Shown here: positions 61,467 through 64,000 of the stretch, in pieces
Numbering within the stretch: position 1 is the first letter of the stretch
How the letters are laid out: each line of letters starts with the position of its first letter
NCBI GenBank assembly: GCA_021613335.1
Contig: JAJTWR010000260.1
Span: forward strand, 3,268,501 to 3,332,500
Direction: 5' to 3'
Length of the DNA stretch: 64,000 nucleotides
From: Whitmania pigra
Taxonomy: Eukaryota; Annelida; Clitellata; Hirudinida; Haemopidae
Notes under the pieces: generated by a model
What the model was told of the DNA's origin: nothing
The model's input: the letters and a program-made list of their open reading frames with translations, nothing else
Database searches by the model: none
Program-made: the position numbers and the translations under genes

Positions 61467-64000
61467 CTAGAGAAATAAACACAAATAAAGATCCAGTGAT
61501 GAGCATAGCAGACGAGGAAGCAATTAATCAAACACGTCAGAAGAATGCATAATTCCTCTCCGGGCATACATTGGCCCGGTTGTTTTATCATCATTTGGAA
61601 AGTGGAGTCGGTCATTAGGCGAGTTTGCCTCGTCCATCAAGTCCTGCCTGTTTGTCGTCCCCGCATAAAACAAACGATTCCAACAACTGAACAATTAAGC
61701 TCTCAAGTTCGTTTCTTCTCGATTCGGAGCCTTATTTTTTTGCGGAGGCATTTTAGAATTTAATTGCTTTATGAAAAGAGAGCGTGCTCAGGGCGTCAAA
61801 TGAAAGATAATTCCTTCTACTCGTAGGACGGAGAGTGCCGTCCACCGTAAGAGGCCGTGATATCTTTTATCGCTCCGTGATAGGCTTCAGTGGAATCCTC
61901 GCTTCGGGTCGATCCGCACACTCCCCGTGGCAATGAATTAGAGGGCCTGAATGACAAATTATTTTACAGAAACAACTCTCCAAACAAGACAGGAAGAACG
62001 CAGAATAATGGTGATGGCTTTTTCTAGGTGCTTCGAATTGTGTGCTCATTTGCCCCCGCTCGATCATTTTTATCGCATTCTTGATTAATGGGCATAAACG
62101 ATCCCCTCTTTTTAAACTCATTTGCATGCGGGTTGCATCTCCGTTGTTCGGAACACTTGTACGGGTTTAAGAGGCTTTCTGTGTGTAGACTGTTCGTCAT
62201 CCACCCAGAAAACATTCACCTGGAAAGAAGTGCTCTGCTCCAGTTGTATTTTCATTGACATCCGGAGACACTTGTCACAATTAAGTTAAGCTCTGTACCA
62301 AATGTACCAGCTACGTTCGAATATCACAGCCTCGGGATCGAAAATTTCCTCCGCAGAAGAGCGTTTAAATGAATGAACGTTCGTGCGCTAATAAGCTTTG
62401 TTCCATCACAACATAAATTCACGCCTCTGTGCGGAGACACCAGGAATCCGACGAATCCATGGAAATAAGTGAAACGAACGTGGCTCGCTTTTCTCGGATT
62501 GTGTCATTCATGGTTTCGGGGCGCCAAATGAAGTCCCCTTCACAGTCCAATGTGGACGTCATGAGTCGTGGTGCTGCAAGGGGCAGCATCTGTTTTTGTT
62601 CGTCGTTTTTATTTTCGCTCGATTTTAACGGACGCAGAAATGAGAGACAGCAGCAGAGCGCGTCTTCATTTCGTGCGAAGACAAACAAATTTTATGACTC
62701 TCGATAATCCTGCCGCACGGGACACTGGCTTCCCTGTTGTTTTAGGATGGCCCTCGTCCTTTCGATGAATTTTTAATAAAAAGCTGAGATACTTTGCACC
62801 GTCGAAGCATAAGGTTGCCTCATTTGAAATTGAATTAGAATTCAATTGCTTGGCGGAAGAAAGTGCCCGGGTGTTATTTTGAGGATCAATCTTCCTCGTG
62901 GCCGACTCCTTTAAGGAGACACGTTCGATCGCTTGAGACGATTTACAAGCAACGTGCTCAGATGGAGAGATAGCAGTTTGCATAGCTTATTTCTGGGATT
63001 TATGTTCTTCGTTGACAGGATGAAACATTCCCGTTTGATTCTCGTGATTTCTTTTAATGCACAGGTTTGCGTTTTATTCCAAGATTGCCTCTGTGCGTGC
63101 AGACGCCGACGTCAGACGACAAAAATAAATCGCCTGTGTCACTTCCGTTGTGCAAACAATAAATTCTACTTTGTTGCAGGTTAGTCATGCTGCTCGGACG
63201 TTTGTATCAACAGAGTCCGATCATGCAAATCCGACGAAATGCAAAGGGCGTGCTTACTTGGCTACATATCAGTCGCACAATGACAAGTTATTATGATATA
63301 TTACGACAAAGGTTCCAGGAAATATTCGTATTTCAATTAACTGATTTCAATTTTACGATGGATTCAATGAATTGAGAAAAGCGCAAAATATTCATAGAGA
63401 ACTGCCCATTGGAAAGTTGAATCCAATTCCCAAGGTATTCTTATCAACGTGTGCTCAGTCACAGAAGTCTGAATAGAGTGGAAAAGTTTCTGAAAATTTC
63501 TGAAACATTAGCCTACCCAGAAAGAAGAAGCTTTGACTGAAAGATCTACATTCACCTCGGAATCACTCAATCGACATTTTCCCGGCCTCTTTTGATCTTC
63601 TTTCAAATCTCTGCAGACTCCCGCTCATGCTTTGCCATCGTCTGCTTGTCACTTGAACGAAAAACGACATCGTTGCTGCTTTCAATTTCTTCATCATCTA
63701 GAACTCTGTAAAATGAAGCTCCATTCAAAACCTTACATTCTGATTCCGATGCAAGACCTCCTTCTTTATTTTGTGTCGAATGTCGAAAGATTTAATGAGT
63801 GGTTAAGAATGTAAATTGAAAGAACATTCTTTGAACGATTAATGATGATTTTTTTTATGAAATCTCGAATTTGGTCTGCAAATGCACTGCACTGAGAAGC
63901 TTTTCGGATTTTTATTCGATCAGATTTTCACTTCTAAGCTAAGAGAACGATAAACAATATGATTGGATCGTGGTTGGCTTAGTATCGAGAGTTTAACTTA
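61467..64000. other. Right edge: Ig gene upstream or intron, no gene seen
   Basis: About 2.5 kb that is less AT-rich than most spacers here, without a recognisable exon, repeat or RNA gene. If the Ig gene has a separate signal-peptide exon it lies here or beyond the window. Short open frames on both strands show no family resemblance. Confidence 0.45.

Overview
This is an AT-rich animal (metazoan) genome window. Eleven protein-coding loci can be read; ten have spliced (GT-AG, or twice GC-AG) exons or a clear acceptor, one is a single-exon gene, and mostly A/T-rich introns and spacers separate them. Many spacers carry long trinucleotide microsatellites of the AAT, GAT/ATC and GTC types. The gene set (FoxG, PLK4 with a polo-box tail, FICD, AARSD1, CAAP1, an alpha-2-macroglobulin/TEP protein) points to a bilaterian invertebrate. 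A lophotrochozoan such as an annelid is my guess from general impression; nothing in the window proves it. No CRISPR array, bacterial operon, rRNA or tRNA was seen.

Layout, left to right. 1752-7844 (-): SPTLC2, 12 coding exons reconstructed in frame, 525 aa. 8983-9612 (-): a histamine-N-methyltransferase-like enzyme whose frame breaks at an A-run. 11181-12422 (+): an intronless SERBP1/HABP4-family gene. 15162-16521 (-): FoxG, two exons, 372 aa. 18.8-19.9 kb: very long microsatellites. 21875-23981 (+): CAAP1, 7 exons, 446 aa. 24683-31567 (-): PLK4, 16 exons, 953 aa, convergent with CAAP1. 33084-35145 (-): FICD AMPylase, 4 exons, 450 aa. 36243-37924 (+): a GT77-like glycosyltransferase, 5' end unresolved. 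41824-49134 (+): an alpha-2-macroglobulin/TEP-like protein, 35 coding exons, 1478 aa, without the thioester motif. 50029-55562 (+): AARSD1, 13 exons, 410 aa. 55875-61466 (-): an immunoglobulin-superfamily surface protein, 5' end uncertain.

The genes do not form one pathway. They cover sphingolipid synthesis, ribosome/mRNA binding, forebrain-type transcription control, apoptosis modulation, centriole duplication, ER chaperone AMPylation, glycosylation, secreted immunity-type proteins, tRNA proofreading and cell adhesion. Mobile DNA is old and fragmentary: a MULE-like foldback element with a 9-bp target duplication, a decayed pogo/Tigger element inside an AARSD1 intron, a hAT-type end, two LINE/reverse-transcriptase remnants and two further element-like ends.

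The most unusual points are the thioester-less TEP protein, the intronless SERBP1 homologue with internal repeats, the GT77 protein with an unassigned C-terminal half, a minisatellite that has copied a splice-donor region in the Ig gene, and an orphan open frame between CAAP1 and PLK4. No plainly new biological system was found. Exon boundaries were worked out by hand from splice consensus, phase and remembered protein family patterns, not by alignment software.
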